Below, one piece after another: positions 38,608-48,057 of a stretch of DNA of 64,000 nt. Numbering within the stretch: the first letter of the stretch is position 1; every line of letters begins with the position of its first letter. A program made the position numbers and the translations under genes. The notes below the pieces were generated by a model. The model saw nothing but the letters and a program-made list of their open reading frames with translations. It made no database searches and was not told where the DNA came from. Source of the stretch: Pseudomonas sp. W4I3 (lineage in GTDB: Bacteria; Pseudomonadota; Gammaproteobacteria; Pseudomonadales; Pseudomonadaceae); assembly GCF_030816195.1 (NCBI RefSeq), contig NZ_JAUSXS010000001.1, positions 434,001-498,000 on the forward strand, in the 5' to 3' direction.

Positions 38608-38982
38608 CTACTTCTTTTTCTTCGGCTTCAAATACTTGGTCAACCCCTGAAACCAGATCACCAGCGCCGGGTTGCCCTTGATCTGAATCGACTTGTCCTG
38701 AATTCCCGTCATGAACGCCAGTTGCTTGTTCTTGGCCTGCATCGTGGCGAAGCCGTAGGCGGCATCCTTGAACGCAATCGCAAACGCCGGCGCCGGGTGT
38801 ACACCCGAGCGGCTGGTGATGCGCTGGTCTTTGACGATGAAGTGACGGGCAACCTTGCCGTCGAGGGTCTGCAACTGGAAGGCCAGGTCTTTGTCACCTA
38901 GCTGCTGCTGGAAGGCGGGATTGGTGCGGCTGGCTTTGCCCATCATCAGGCCCAGCACCCACAGGAGAAGACGAAATTTCAT
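38608..38982 (-). CDS. SCP2-like hypothetical protein
   Basis: The 124-residue protein starts MKFRLLLWVLGLMMGKASRTNPAFQQQL and contains DQRITSRSGVHPAPAFAIAFKDAAYGFATM and SIQIKGNPALVIWFQGL, resembling the SCP2 sterol-carrier fold that binds lipids, and ends in a lysine tail (KPKKKK). The first 15 residues are hydrophobic. ATG 38982 is chosen over 39048, whose extension has no family likeness. It is the gene between the chromosomal backbone and the type VI cluster (PA5347-like). Confidence 0.65.
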   Translation of the reverse strand: MKFRLLLWVLGLMMGKASRTNPAFQQQLGDKDLAFQLQTLDGKVARHFIVKDQRITSRSGVHPAPAFAIAFKDAAYGFATMQAKNKQLAFMTGIQDKSIQIKGNPALVIWFQGLTKYLKPKKKK

Positions 38983-39040
38983 GCACACGGCCTCGGTGTA
39001 ATTATTGAGTGGCCGCAGCAGTGTAACGATTTGCAGGCAG

Positions 39041-39083
39041 AACGCCACCGATCTCGCGCTTTAGCGGGAGATCGGTTGGCGTT
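39041..39083. terminator. Strong hairpin at the end of the tag operon
   Basis: AACGCCA-CCGATCTC pairs with GAGATCGG-TTGGCGTT (one bulged base) around a GCGCTTTAGCGG centre, 24 bp after the tagQ stop on the minus strand. There is no U-run, so it may act as a 3' RNA stabiliser or as a weak terminator. Confidence 0.5.
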
Positions 39084-39106
39084 TAACGCTTATAGCAGCA
39101 TGTTGC

Positions 39107-40030
39107 TTAAACGTTAGGGCAAGGCACCGGTGCCCAGTCGGCCAGGTTCGGATCGCGGCAGGTGCCTTCGATCTGAGTCTTGCCCGCAGTAACGACCTGC
39201 TTGCTTTCAGCTTGCTTGGCCTGCACGGTCTGGATGCTCCGCTCGGTGGTCACCGCTTCTTTCGGCACGGTCGGGAGCACTTGCTTCTTCGCCGGCTTGA
39301 CGGCTTTCTTGCCTTTGGCCGGAGCGACCACTGGCGTGGTGTCGGCGGTGGCCACGGTGACGACGTCGCTACGCTGCACGCCAACCTGCTGCAGGTCTTT
39401 CTCGTAGGCCTGGGTGTAGTTGTTCAGGTCTTCGCTGGCTTTGCCGTTGACCGCAACGATCAGGTCATTGGACTCTTTGAGGCCCGCGACGATTTCCGCC
39501 AGGCGCTTGCGGCCTTCGGTGTCGTTGACGGTCTTGGCTTTGCGGTCTGTCACCAGCTTGGTGAATGCGCTCTGGTAGCACTGCTGCGATGCCTTGGCAT
39601 AGGCGGTGCTGCGGTCGATGTCCGACGCACTTTTGTTGAAGTCGGTGGAGTAGGAAGCGATGCGCTGGTTGTCATCGCTGATCTGCTTCTGACGCTCGGT
39701 GTAGTAGCCCGCTGCGCCACCCGCCAAGGCACCGCCCGCTGCGCCAATCGCGGCGTTACGGCCGCGCTTTTCCTTGTCGCCGGTCAGGGCGCCCAGCAGT
39801 GCACCGCCGGCTGCGCCGATGGCGGCACCGGTCACGACCGACTTGGTCATGTTCGAGTCGGTAGCGCGCAGGTGCTGCACGGGCTCGTAGCAGTTGGGGT
39901 AGTACTCAACTTTGGTGCTCGACGCGACCTTGGACGCAGGCGACGTAGCGCAACCGGTCAACACGGTGCTGAAACCGGCCGCGATCAGCAGCAGGTGACG
40001 CTTGGAAACCGACTTACGGGAAAAAAGCAT
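39107..40030 (-). CDS. tagQ: T6SS threonine-phosphorylation pathway lipoprotein TagQ
   Basis: The 307-residue outer-membrane lipoprotein has lipobox LTGC with Cys 27 and a glycine-zipper region (about 67-110, GAAIGAAGGALLGALTG and GAAGGALAGGAAGYY), followed by a long coiled segment. In P. aeruginosa TagQ holds TagR at the outer membrane for PpkA activation. It is the last of the leftward tag genes. ATG 40030 starts the signal peptide; earlier in-frame codons to 40066 lack it. Confidence 0.87.
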   Translation of the reverse strand: MLFSRKSVSKRHLLLIAAGFSTVLTGCATSPASKVASSTKVEYYPNCYEPVQHLRATDSNMTKSVVTGAAIGAAGGALLGALTGDKEKRGRNAAIGAAGGALAGGAAGYYTERQKQISDDNQRIASYSTDFNKSASDIDRSTAYAKASQQCYQSAFTKLVTDRKAKTVNDTEGRKRLAEIVAGLKESNDLIVAVNGKASEDLNNYTQAYEKDLQQVGVQRSDVVTVATADTTPVVAPAKGKKAVKPAKKQVLPTVPKEAVTTERSIQTVQAKQAESKQVVTAGKTQIEGTCRDPNLADWAPVPCPNV

Positions 40031-40114
40031 AGGTGTGATCTCGATTAAGTTTGACTTGCCCAGCACGGCCCACCGCCGCCTGAGTCCCTTCCAAGCTCGC
40101 TAGACAGCCAACGA

Positions 40115-41827
40115 TCAAGACCGCTGACCGCTCGCTGCGAGCAATTCCTTCAAGATCGTTGCCGGGTCGGCCCGCTGTTGCTTGCGGTAGTTGCCGACAT
40201 GGCGAACGAACAGTGTCGCGCGCGTCACCAGGCTCTTGCCGAGCACTGGCTTGCGATCCAACTCTTCCTTGATTCGTTGAAACTGTGCCTGGATCACCGC
40301 ATCGGTGTAGCGCGTGCCGGTGGCCAGGTTGTCGATATAAATCGCCACGGCGCCGTCCAGCGCACTGCGCCCGTTGGCAATCGCCATGTCGAACAACTGC
40401 GCGCTGGCCTGATCCTTGTTGTCCACGGCCTGCTGGCGACTCTTTTGCAGGTTGGCCAGGCGGATGTTGTAGTTGCTGATGGTCTCGGCCACCAGCGCGG
40501 CGGACTGGATCAGGTTGCCCGCCGCTTCTTCGCGCTGCTGGGCGATCAGCGAAACGTTGCGCTTGAGCTCTTCGTTGACCAGCCCCAGCTCAGCTTGCAG
40601 CTTGGGGTCGACGCTGGCGGCGATGATGCTGTCCAGGCGCTTGGTCGGGTCCTGGGCGTCGTCGATGGCGTCGGTCAGCGACGCCAGGCGGCCTTCTTTC
40701 TGCCACTGCGCAAACAGCTCCTTGTAGCGTGAGCGCGGCGCCGACAGCGCGCCAATCGCGACGCGAAAGCCGGTGGTTTCGTTGCTTTGCTCGGTGCCAT
40801 CGGCGGCAAACAGCGGGTACTCGCGGCGCATGCCGGTGAATAACGTGCCTTCGCCCTCCAGGTAGTTGCCGCCCTTGACCACGAAGCCGCCATAGGTGCC
40901 TTGGCGGCGCCCGGCGTGAACGAGTTGGAAGGATTCCTGAACCATTTCCGCGGCATTGCCAATCACATCGAACATACCAATCGGGTTGGGCAGCTTGGTG
41001 CCGATGGGCATCAGCCGCGCGGCCTGGCCAGTGCCGCCGGCGACCTGGTTGAACACCGCGTAATCGCCCAGGGGCCCGTCGCTTTCGCTGCCTTCGACGC
41101 GGCGTGGGAACAGGCGCCCTTCCAGGTCCTGGCGGCTCACCGCCTGGCCACCGCGCGCGGCGAACTCCCATTCCACTTCGGTAGGCAGGCGCACAAAGCC
41201 CAGGCCGCCGTCTTCGGCCGAGGCACCGCGACCACTCACCGGCAGCAACTCGCGGTGGTATTTCATCAGCCAGGCGCTGTACACCGCAGAGAAGCGCTCG
41301 GCCTCAAAGCGTGACAGTTTCACTTTCGGCAAGCGCCCGGCCATGCCGGTGGGCGCATCACAGGCCGGCGCCGGCTCGCCGCTGGCCAGCGACTGCGCCT
41401 GGGACATCACCTGGGCGTACTGGCGGGCGGTCACTTCGTACTTGCCGATGAAGTACAGCATGGGCTTGAGCGGGGTCTTGGCGTCCGTCTTCGGCATCAG
41501 CGGCGCGATCACGCTGCTCCAGTCCTTGGGCAGGTCCTTGAGGGTGAACTGGCCGTTGATGAAGTCGCGCCGGTAACCGGAGATGAACGATTGCTGATAG
41601 CCCGCTTCGCCTTCGGCAAAGGGATAGCCGAGGTTGACCTCACGGTCGTCCAGGGTGCCCTGGGCCAGCACGTAGGCGTAGCGGAACACCATGTTGCCTT
41701 CGCACGGCAGCGGCAGGCTCACGTCATCCGGCAACGGCTTGGGGTTGTCGAGCTTGTCGCTTGCCTCATCGGCCCAGGCCAGCGAGGCCAGGCTCAGCGC
41801 CACACAGGCGCCCACTAACTTAAACAT
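40115..41827 (-). CDS. tagR: T6SS regulator TagR (SUMF1/formylglycine-enzyme-like)
   Basis: The 570-residue periplasmic protein has a signal peptide (1-19, ending LAWA), a SUMF1/FGE-sulfatase domain (about 120-370, with YEVTARQYAQV, FVRLPTEVEWEFAARGG, DVIGNAAEMVQESF and GFRVAIG) and a C-terminal helical part. TagR promotes PpkA kinase activity upstream of Fha. It overlaps tagS by 8 bases. ATG 41827 gives the signal peptide. Confidence 0.88.
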   Translation of the reverse strand: MFKLVGACVALSLASLAWADEASDKLDNPKPLPDDVSLPLPCEGNMVFRYAYVLAQGTLDDREVNLGYPFAEGEAGYQQSFISGYRRDFINGQFTLKDLPKDWSSVIAPLMPKTDAKTPLKPMLYFIGKYEVTARQYAQVMSQAQSLASGEPAPACDAPTGMAGRLPKVKLSRFEAERFSAVYSAWLMKYHRELLPVSGRGASAEDGGLGFVRLPTEVEWEFAARGGQAVSRQDLEGRLFPRRVEGSESDGPLGDYAVFNQVAGGTGQAARLMPIGTKLPNPIGMFDVIGNAAEMVQESFQLVHAGRRQGTYGGFVVKGGNYLEGEGTLFTGMRREYPLFAADGTEQSNETTGFRVAIGALSAPRSRYKELFAQWQKEGRLASLTDAIDDAQDPTKRLDSIIAASVDPKLQAELGLVNEELKRNVSLIAQQREEAAGNLIQSAALVAETISNYNIRLANLQKSRQQAVDNKDQASAQLFDMAIANGRSALDGAVAIYIDNLATGTRYTDAVIQAQFQRIKEELDRKPVLGKSLVTRATLFVRHVGNYRKQQRADPATILKELLAASGQRS

Positions 41828-43004
41828 CTCTGATTCCTTCAGAAGCCTGAATACGCGCCACTCGCCAACCGCCACAGGCCGCCGCCACGGCGCTGACGCC
41901 GAGGACAGCCGCCAGAGCCAGGCCGTAGTGACGCGCCAACAGATGGCTGGCGTGTTCGCCCGGCACCTGCACGAATAATCGGTTCAAACCCGCCTCGGCC
42001 AAGCCGTACAGCCCGGCACTGAGCACGGCGGCAACACTCGCGCTGTACAGCGCCTGCATCACCACGAACAACAGCAGCGCGGCCGTGGAAAAGCCCAACA
42101 AGCGCAACACTGACAACTCTCGACGCTTGCGCGCCACCGCCGCCAACGCCCCGGCGAAGGTCGCCGCGAACGCACCGGCCAACGCCAACCCGCAGATGAT
42201 CCAAAATACGATCGACAGGTTGCGACTCAACGACTGCACCTGGGCGATGGTTTGCGCCTGGGTCGAGACCAGCACCTGCTGCCCGGCGAAGTACAACCGC
42301 AGCGGTTCCACGTCGGTGAGCGTGCGCGCGTACAAGCGAAACGCCGGATACACTCGCTGCTCGCCCACGCCGACCGCTTCACCCTCCCATTGCAACGCAG
42401 GCACCGCGCGGCCATCGCGATAATCCTCCACCGCCTCCAGCAACGCCAGGTCAGCAAACAGCCCGTCACGGGCAAAGGCCTCCAGCGGCAATACCGCCAG
42501 CACCTGCACCCGCGTGCGCTGCGCCTCGACGCGCCCTGCCAGTTGCCGCGCAAAGCGGGTCTCCAGCCAGTCGCCGGGCCGCGCCGCAAGCTTCTCGGCG
42601 GCGGTATGGCTGAGCACGATCTGGTCCAGGCCCTTGGGCATCGGCAAGCCAGCCAGCAACGGGTCGCCCGGCGCGGTGGGCAGCATTTCCAATACCAACG
42701 CGCCCACCTGCGCGGTCGCCGCGATCTGCCGCGTACGCGGTATGGCAAACGCCACATCGCTGCGCTGGCTCAGCTGCTCGACCCAGGCACTGCTGAATCG
42801 ACCACCGCCCAGCGGAATGATTTCACGGGTAGCGGGGTCGGTCTCCAAGCGTTCGGTCAAACTGCTAACCAGTCCAAATTTCAGCCCAAATAACACCAGC
42901 AATGGCGCGATAACGGCCACCAGCGCCAGCACCGAGCAGGCCGACAGCCACGCATCGTTGCGGTAGTCCTGCCAGGCGAGCGACGCAACCAGGCTGATGC
43001 GCAT
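41820..43004 (-). CDS. tagS: ABC transporter permease TagS (T6SS regulation)
   Basis: The 394-residue FtsX-like permease has one N-terminal and three C-terminal membrane segments (about 22-45, 270-295, 310-335, 360-385), with a large periplasmic domain between. Start ATG 43004 forms TGATG with the tagT stop and follows GGGGAGG. With TagT it forms an inner-membrane ABC complex that senses the attack signal. Confidence 0.86.
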   Translation of the reverse strand: MRISLVASLAWQDYRNDAWLSACSVLALVAVIAPLLVLFGLKFGLVSSLTERLETDPATREIIPLGGGRFSSAWVEQLSQRSDVAFAIPRTRQIAATAQVGALVLEMLPTAPGDPLLAGLPMPKGLDQIVLSHTAAEKLAARPGDWLETRFARQLAGRVEAQRTRVQVLAVLPLEAFARDGLFADLALLEAVEDYRDGRAVPALQWEGEAVGVGEQRVYPAFRLYARTLTDVEPLRLYFAGQQVLVSTQAQTIAQVQSLSRNLSIVFWIICGLALAGAFAATFAGALAAVARKRRELSVLRLLGFSTAALLLFVVMQALYSASVAAVLSAGLYGLAEAGLNRLFVQVPGEHASHLLARHYGLALAAVLGVSAVAAACGGWRVARIQASEGIRDV

Positions 43005-43708
43005 CAGCACGCCTCCCCGAGCGTCGCGGTGACGCCGCCATCCGCATCGCGACGGCAGCCGATGCGGCGCACCTGCAAGCCACTGGCGCGAGCCAGGGGT
43101 TCATCATGCGTGGCAATCACACAGGCGGCGCGGTGTTCGCGAGCCTGGGCCAGCAACGTCTGCATCACGCGTTCGGCATTGAGCGGGTCGAGGGACGCGG
43201 TCGGCTCGTCGGCCAGCACCAGTTGCGGTGCGTGGGCCAGGGCGCGGGCGCAGCTCACGCGTTGGCGCTGGCCCACCGACAACGCGGCTGGGGGCTTGTC
43301 CAACTGGTCGCTGATTTCCAATTGCGCGGCCAGGCGCGCCACGCTGCCGTCGTCCTTCAAGCCCAGCAATTGGCGGGACAAGGCAATGTTGCCACGCACA
43401 TCGAGAAACCCCAGCAGCCCGCCGGTTTGCAGCACATAGCCCAGATGCCGGCTGCGCAACCGGGCCAGGGCGCTTTGCCCATCCGCGCGCCAGAGCGCGC
43501 CGATATCGACCTGGTTGAACTCGAACTGCCCGCTCCGATCCGGCGCCAACACCAGCGCCAGCATATCCAGCAAGGTGCTCTTGCCGCAGCCGCTGGGCCC
43601 GACAATCGCCAGTTGCTCACCGGCACGCAGCTGCAGCGCCGGAATCACCAGGCTGTAGCGCTGGCTGCCGACGCCCCGGCTCTTGTGCACCGCGTTCAGG
43701 CTCAGCAT
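43004..43708 (-). CDS. tagT: ABC transporter ATP-binding protein TagT (T6SS regulation)
   Basis: The 234-residue ATPase has Walker A GPSGCGKSTLLD, signature LSVGQRQRVSCARALAHAPQLVLADEPTASLD and a LolD/MacB-like overall look. ATG 43708 overlaps the ppkA stop in a TGATG. It works with TagS; in P. aeruginosa TagST is needed for retaliatory firing. Confidence 0.9.
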   Translation of the reverse strand: MLSLNAVHKSRGVGSQRYSLVIPALQLRAGEQLAIVGPSGCGKSTLLDMLALVLAPDRSGQFEFNQVDIGALWRADGQSALARLRSRHLGYVLQTGGLLGFLDVRGNIALSRQLLGLKDDGSVARLAAQLEISDQLDKPPAALSVGQRQRVSCARALAHAPQLVLADEPTASLDPLNAERVMQTLLAQAREHRAACVIATHDEPLARASGLQVRRIGCRRDADGGVTATLGEAC

Positions 43709-46686
43709 CACGGCAACGTCGACAACGGCACGCGGTACAACGCATCGCCCGGTTCGGCATCGCCGAAACGCACCCAGTTGGCCACGTCATTGTGGAAGGT
43801 TTCGTAGAGGCGGATTTTCGAATCCAGCTCGTCGATAAAGTCTTCCTGCTCGGCCACGCTCAACGACAACCACAGGTCCTGGGTCATGTTCAGCGACTTG
43901 CTGCGATACGGCAGGCCCTCCAGGTATTCGCCCAGCAGGCCGCCGTCGGCCAGGTTGCCGCCCTTGCGCAAGGCTTGCGGGTCGCGGCTCATGTACGCCG
44001 AGGCGCTGGCGATTTCCTGGAAGAAATCCTTGGGCGAGCTTTGGGTTTTGCGCGCTGCGTCGACGATCAGTTTCAGCGACTGCTGCAGGTCGTTCAGTTG
44101 CAGCTTGGTCAGCATCACGCACACCTGGAACGCCGGCAGCGCCGGGTTGGTCAGGTCGCGGTCGGCGGTCCAGGCGCTGACCAGTTGCGGCGCCTGGCTC
44201 GCGGTTTTGCGGCCAAGAAAGTCCATGTGCATCGCATAACCGACCGCTGCGGACTTATCCGCCAGGCTCGGCGCGGCACTGAGCAGCGGCACCGGCTGCG
44301 GCGTGTTGCTGCGCACCTGATGCACGAGGTTGGCGAACACTGTGCCGATCTCGTCGACCCGCTCACCCAGCTTGCGCACATCACCACCGGGCACCGGTGT
44401 GTACAGGTCGCCGATCTGCGGGTTGGCGTCGGCGGTCAAGGTGCGGTACTGACTTTCGGCGCCGGCATGGGTTTTCTTGCCGGCGTCGGTGCGCAGATGC
44501 AACGCGTAGATCTTGATCTGCTTACCCAGCGCCGCTTGGCGCACTTCGGCTTCGTTCATCTGGGTGGCGGCGAACGGATCGTTCTTGCGCAACGCGCCGG
44601 CATCGGAAACCAGCAGGATGATGCGCCCGCCGTAGCCAGACCAATCCATACCGTCCACTGCCTGCATCACGCCGGCAAACGCGTCTTCGTTGAACGAATG
44701 GCTGGACACCGTCGACGCCTTGACCTGCCGCGCCATGTCCAGGAAGCGTTGCGGGTCGCGGCCCTGGTCGAGGGTGATCAGGGTCTTGGCCACGTATTCC
44801 AGGCCGGGGGTTTTCTTGATGCTGTTGCGAAAGCCCACCAGCCCGAAGCTGACACTGTCCAGTTCACCGCGCTCGGCGATACGGGTTTGCAGTTCGTGCA
44901 CCACGTCGCGCACCTGATCGATATACGGCTGCATCGACACGGTGGTGTCCACCACCAACACCACCGCCGTGCGGAAGGCGTCGGCATTGGCGCTAGCCAC
45001 GGCGGCCGCCGGCTTGGCAATGGCGCTGCTGCCAGGGTCGATGGAGGCGACATTGAGCAACTGCACGGGCTGGCCGTTTTCGTCGAAGCTCTCTTTGGCG
45101 TCGAAGATCGGCAACAGGTAGAACTGGTTCTGCGGCACCGCGCTGGCGGTGGGTTCCAGGGCCAGGACTTGCTGGTTGTCCTCGCGGTTGTTCTGCGCCT
45201 TGGCCAACACACTTTTCGCCGCTGCAGGGTCGGCCAGCAGTTTTTCCACCTCAGCGGGCTGGCGCAGGAACATCACCGGCGCCCGGCCTGAGCGCTCGGT
45301 GAACTTGAGCACCAGGCTTTGCTTCCAGTCACTGACCTGCGAGGCCGGCAGCCAACCGTCACTGCGACCATCGGTGGCCGCGCCGACACGCACCCAGGGG
45401 CTGCCGTCGACCTCCTTGCGCTGGTACACGTAGAGCACGGAAAACGCCGGCAAGGCTTTGTCCGGCGCACTGCCCGCTTCGTTGGAAAGCTTCGCGCCGG
45501 GCTTGCTCAGCACACGCTGGAACAGGGTCTTCTTGCCGGCCATCAGCAGCGGACGCTGGCCATTCTCGGCAACCGCCACCGCCCCCGTCGCCGCCACTGC
45601 CGCAGGTGGCTTGGCTTGAGGCACCACGGCAGCCGGCGGCTTGACCGGTTCATCGGTGCCGCTCAACCACCAATAACTGGCGCCACCGATGGCCAGGGCG
45701 ACCGCCACGGCAACCGCCGCCAGCGCCAATACCGGCCCGCGGCGCTGCTCGCTGTGTTGCATCGGCGCCACCACCGGCTGACGTACCGGTTGCGGCTTGC
45801 CCGTCGGTATTTCAATCGACTCCGGCGTGATCCCCGCCAGGTCAAAACTGAGTGGAATCGGCAGCGGCCGCACCAAGGTGGCCTCTGGCGACTCCGCCGG
45901 CAGTTGTTCCAGCGCCAGCAGCAACGCCGCCGCATCCGGATAACGCTCTGCCGGGTCCTTGGCCAGCAACTTGCGCAGCACACCCTGGTAACGACCGTGG
46001 TGCACCGGCAGCTCCGGCAACGGCTCGGTCAGGTGGGCCAACGCGGTGGAGAGCGCATCGGTGCCGCTGTAAGGCAGCTTGCCCACCAGGATTTCATAGA
46101 GCACCACGCCCAGCGCATACAAGTCGGCGCGACCGTCGATCTCCTGGCCGCGCGCCTGTTCCGGGCTCATGTAGCTCGGTGTGCCCACGGCAAAACCGGC
46201 CTGGGTGAACTGGGTGCGGTCGTCCAGGGACTTGGCGATGCCGAAGTCCGACAACACCGCCGTGCCGTCGGCGCGGAACAGAATGTTCGCCGGCTTGACG
46301 TCGCGGTGCACCAGGCCCTGGGCGTGGGCATAACCGAGTGCCGAGGCAATCTGGCGGATCAGCGTCACGCCTTGCTCCGGGGTCAGCCCGGCAGCGATGC
46401 GCTCTTTGAGTGTGCCGTTGGGCAAGTATTCCATGGCCATGTAATACAGCTCACCGACATTGCCGATGTCATGGATGGTCACCGTGTGCGGGTGCGACAA
46501 GCGCGCCAGGGTCTTGCCCTCGCGCAGGAAGCGTTCGCAGAAGCTCGGGTCGGCCGCCAGCGCCGCCGCCATCACCTTGAGCGCCACCTTGCGCTCCAGC
46601 GAACGCTGGGTCGCCAGGTACACATTGGCCATGGCGCCTTCGCCGATTTCGCCTTCGATGTCATAGCCGGGGATGACGATGTTCAT
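43708..46686 (-). CDS. ppkA: T6SS serine/threonine kinase PpkA
   Basis: The 992-residue protein has a cytoplasmic kinase domain (1 to about 265: GEGAMANVYLA, K37, HRD at 128-130, DFG at 148-150), one membrane helix (about 318-343), an SH3-like segment (about 375-455) and a periplasmic VWA domain with a MIDAS-like DTTVS at 581-585. It phosphorylates Fha to switch on secretion. ATGA overlap with pppA and TGATG with tagT mark tight coupling. Confidence 0.93.
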   Translation of the reverse strand: MNIVIPGYDIEGEIGEGAMANVYLATQRSLERKVALKVMAAALAADPSFCERFLREGKTLARLSHPHTVTIHDIGNVGELYYMAMEYLPNGTLKERIAAGLTPEQGVTLIRQIASALGYAHAQGLVHRDVKPANILFRADGTAVLSDFGIAKSLDDRTQFTQAGFAVGTPSYMSPEQARGQEIDGRADLYALGVVLYEILVGKLPYSGTDALSTALAHLTEPLPELPVHHGRYQGVLRKLLAKDPAERYPDAAALLLALEQLPAESPEATLVRPLPIPLSFDLAGITPESIEIPTGKPQPVRQPVVAPMQHSEQRRGPVLALAAVAVAVALAIGGASYWWLSGTDEPVKPPAAVVPQAKPPAAVAATGAVAVAENGQRPLLMAGKKTLFQRVLSKPGAKLSNEAGSAPDKALPAFSVLYVYQRKEVDGSPWVRVGAATDGRSDGWLPASQVSDWKQSLVLKFTERSGRAPVMFLRQPAEVEKLLADPAAAKSVLAKAQNNREDNQQVLALEPTASAVPQNQFYLLPIFDAKESFDENGQPVQLLNVASIDPGSSAIAKPAAAVASANADAFRTAVVLVVDTTVSMQPYIDQVRDVVHELQTRIAERGELDSVSFGLVGFRNSIKKTPGLEYVAKTLITLDQGRDPQRFLDMARQVKASTVSSHSFNEDAFAGVMQAVDGMDWSGYGGRIILLVSDAGALRKNDPFAATQMNEAEVRQAALGKQIKIYALHLRTDAGKKTHAGAESQYRTLTADANPQIGDLYTPVPGGDVRKLGERVDEIGTVFANLVHQVRSNTPQPVPLLSAAPSLADKSAAVGYAMHMDFLGRKTASQAPQLVSAWTADRDLTNPALPAFQVCVMLTKLQLNDLQQSLKLIVDAARKTQSSPKDFFQEIASASAYMSRDPQALRKGGNLADGGLLGEYLEGLPYRSKSLNMTQDLWLSLSVAEQEDFIDELDSKIRLYETFHNDVANWVRFGDAEPGDALYRVPLSTLP

Positions 46687-47402
46687 GGCGACACCTTCAC
46701 GACGATGGTGGTGATGTTGTCCGGCGCGCCGCGATTGAGCCCCAGGTGCACCAGGCTGCGTACGATTTCATCAGGAGCATCATGGCCGAGCACTTCACGG
46801 ATTTCGTGATCCTCGACGGTTTTGGTCAGGCCGTCGCTGCACAGCAGGTAGCTGTCGCCGGGGGCGATCAACAGGTCGACCGAGGCCACGTCCAGTTGCG
46901 CTTCCACGCCCACTGCGCGGGTCACGATGTTGGCGCGCGGATGCACACGGGCGTCGGCTTCGCTGAGCAGGCCGCTGTCTTGCAGGTCCTGCACGTAGCT
47001 GTGGTCGCGGGAAATACTGTGCAGCTCACCATCGCGCAGACGGTACAGGCGACTGTCTCCGGCCCACAGGCACACCCCGCGCAAGCCACGCGCCGCCAGC
47101 ACCACGACGGTGCTGCCCATCATGGTCACGCCACGGTTGGCGGTTTCTTCACGGACCGCCGCATTGATGCGGATCAGGTCGTTGCGCAAGGCGGCCGCGT
47201 ATTCCTCAAGGGAGCGCCCCACCGGCACATTGCGCAGGCTGTCGACGATCAGGCTGCTGACATAATCCCCCGCCGCGTGCCCACCCATGCCATCGGCCAC
47301 CACCCACAGGCGGTTTTGCGGCAGGTCCAGGCACGCGTCTTCATTGACCTGGCGCACCATGCCCACATGGCTTTTGCTCGCGGATACATACGTCGCGCCC
47401 AT
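46683..47402 (-). CDS. pppA: T6SS serine/threonine phosphatase PppA
   Basis: The 239-residue PP2C-family phosphatase has HVGMVRQVNEDACLD, VADGMGGHAAGD, SRLYRLRDGEL and NRGAPDNITTIVV, the metal-site motifs. It removes the phosphate that PpkA puts on Fha, resetting the secretion apparatus. Start codon ATG 47402 follows the restored tagF stop directly. Confidence 0.94.
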   Translation of the reverse strand: MGATYVSASKSHVGMVRQVNEDACLDLPQNRLWVVADGMGGHAAGDYVSSLIVDSLRNVPVGRSLEEYAAALRNDLIRINAAVREETANRGVTMMGSTVVVLAARGLRGVCLWAGDSRLYRLRDGELHSISRDHSYVQDLQDSGLLSEADARVHPRANIVTRAVGVEAQLDVASVDLLIAPGDSYLLCSDGLTKTVEDHEIREVLGHDAPDEIVRSLVHLGLNRGAPDNITTIVVKVSP

Positions 47403-48057
47403 CTACATCACACCTTCTTGTCCGAGCAAAAACTGCGCAAAATCGTTGGCGGCAGGCAAGCCCTGACACCGTAATAAACCGGGGGGAAATACGCTGCGAA
47501 CCTCGGCCCCACCAGAGGCTGGCACCTTCGCAGGCCTGTTCGGCAAGCGCCGTCATGCGCCCGTGGGGCACAGTGGCGGCCACGCGTTGCAAGCCGGCAA
47601 AACGGCTGTCGACCGCACGCGGCTCCGTCGCCGGCAGGCCAAGGTGGTCCAGGCCAGCATTGAAGGCTTCAAACGTGGCACCGGTGTCCAGGGTGCCGAG
47701 CAGCAGCTCCTCGGCCTGCTCGAACCAGGCGTCAGGCCCGCCCACCAGAGAGGCCGGATTGGTGTCGTGATCGAGCAACGCCACCACCGCCAACGGAAAA
47801 TAGCGCCCGACCCGATCGATGCTTGGCATGACCACACCCGCCGCCGCGTCTGGTCCGCACACGCCTGGCGCGAGCACAAAGCGCCACAGCGGGCTGACCA
47901 GATAAGCGTTGAGCCAGTCACCGCCCAGGCTGTTCTGACTGGCCAGCAAACCCGCCGCCAGCCAGCTGTCCCAGGGGCCGATAAAACTCTGGGGCAAGGC
48001 GCGGCTGACAAAATCACCGCGACTGGCCAGCTTGCCGTAGAAACCCAGCGTCGTCAT
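47403..48057 (-). pseudogene. tagF: T6SS post-translational repressor TagF, C-terminal frameshift
   Basis: ATG 48057 starts MTTLGFYGKLASRGDFVSR, the TagF domain (DUF2094), with PSIDRVGRYFPL and a conserved SLWWGRGSQRI near the end. The frame then breaks in a G6 run at 47481-47486 (C6 on the coding strand). With five bases it reads ISPGLLRCQGLPAANDF and stops at 47403-47405, exactly one base before the pppA ATG. As written, the frame runs on unnaturally to 47341 inside pppA. In P. aeruginosa loss of TagF leads to constitutive secretion. The start overlaps the tssM stop by four bases. A sequencing error is possible. Confidence 0.85.
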
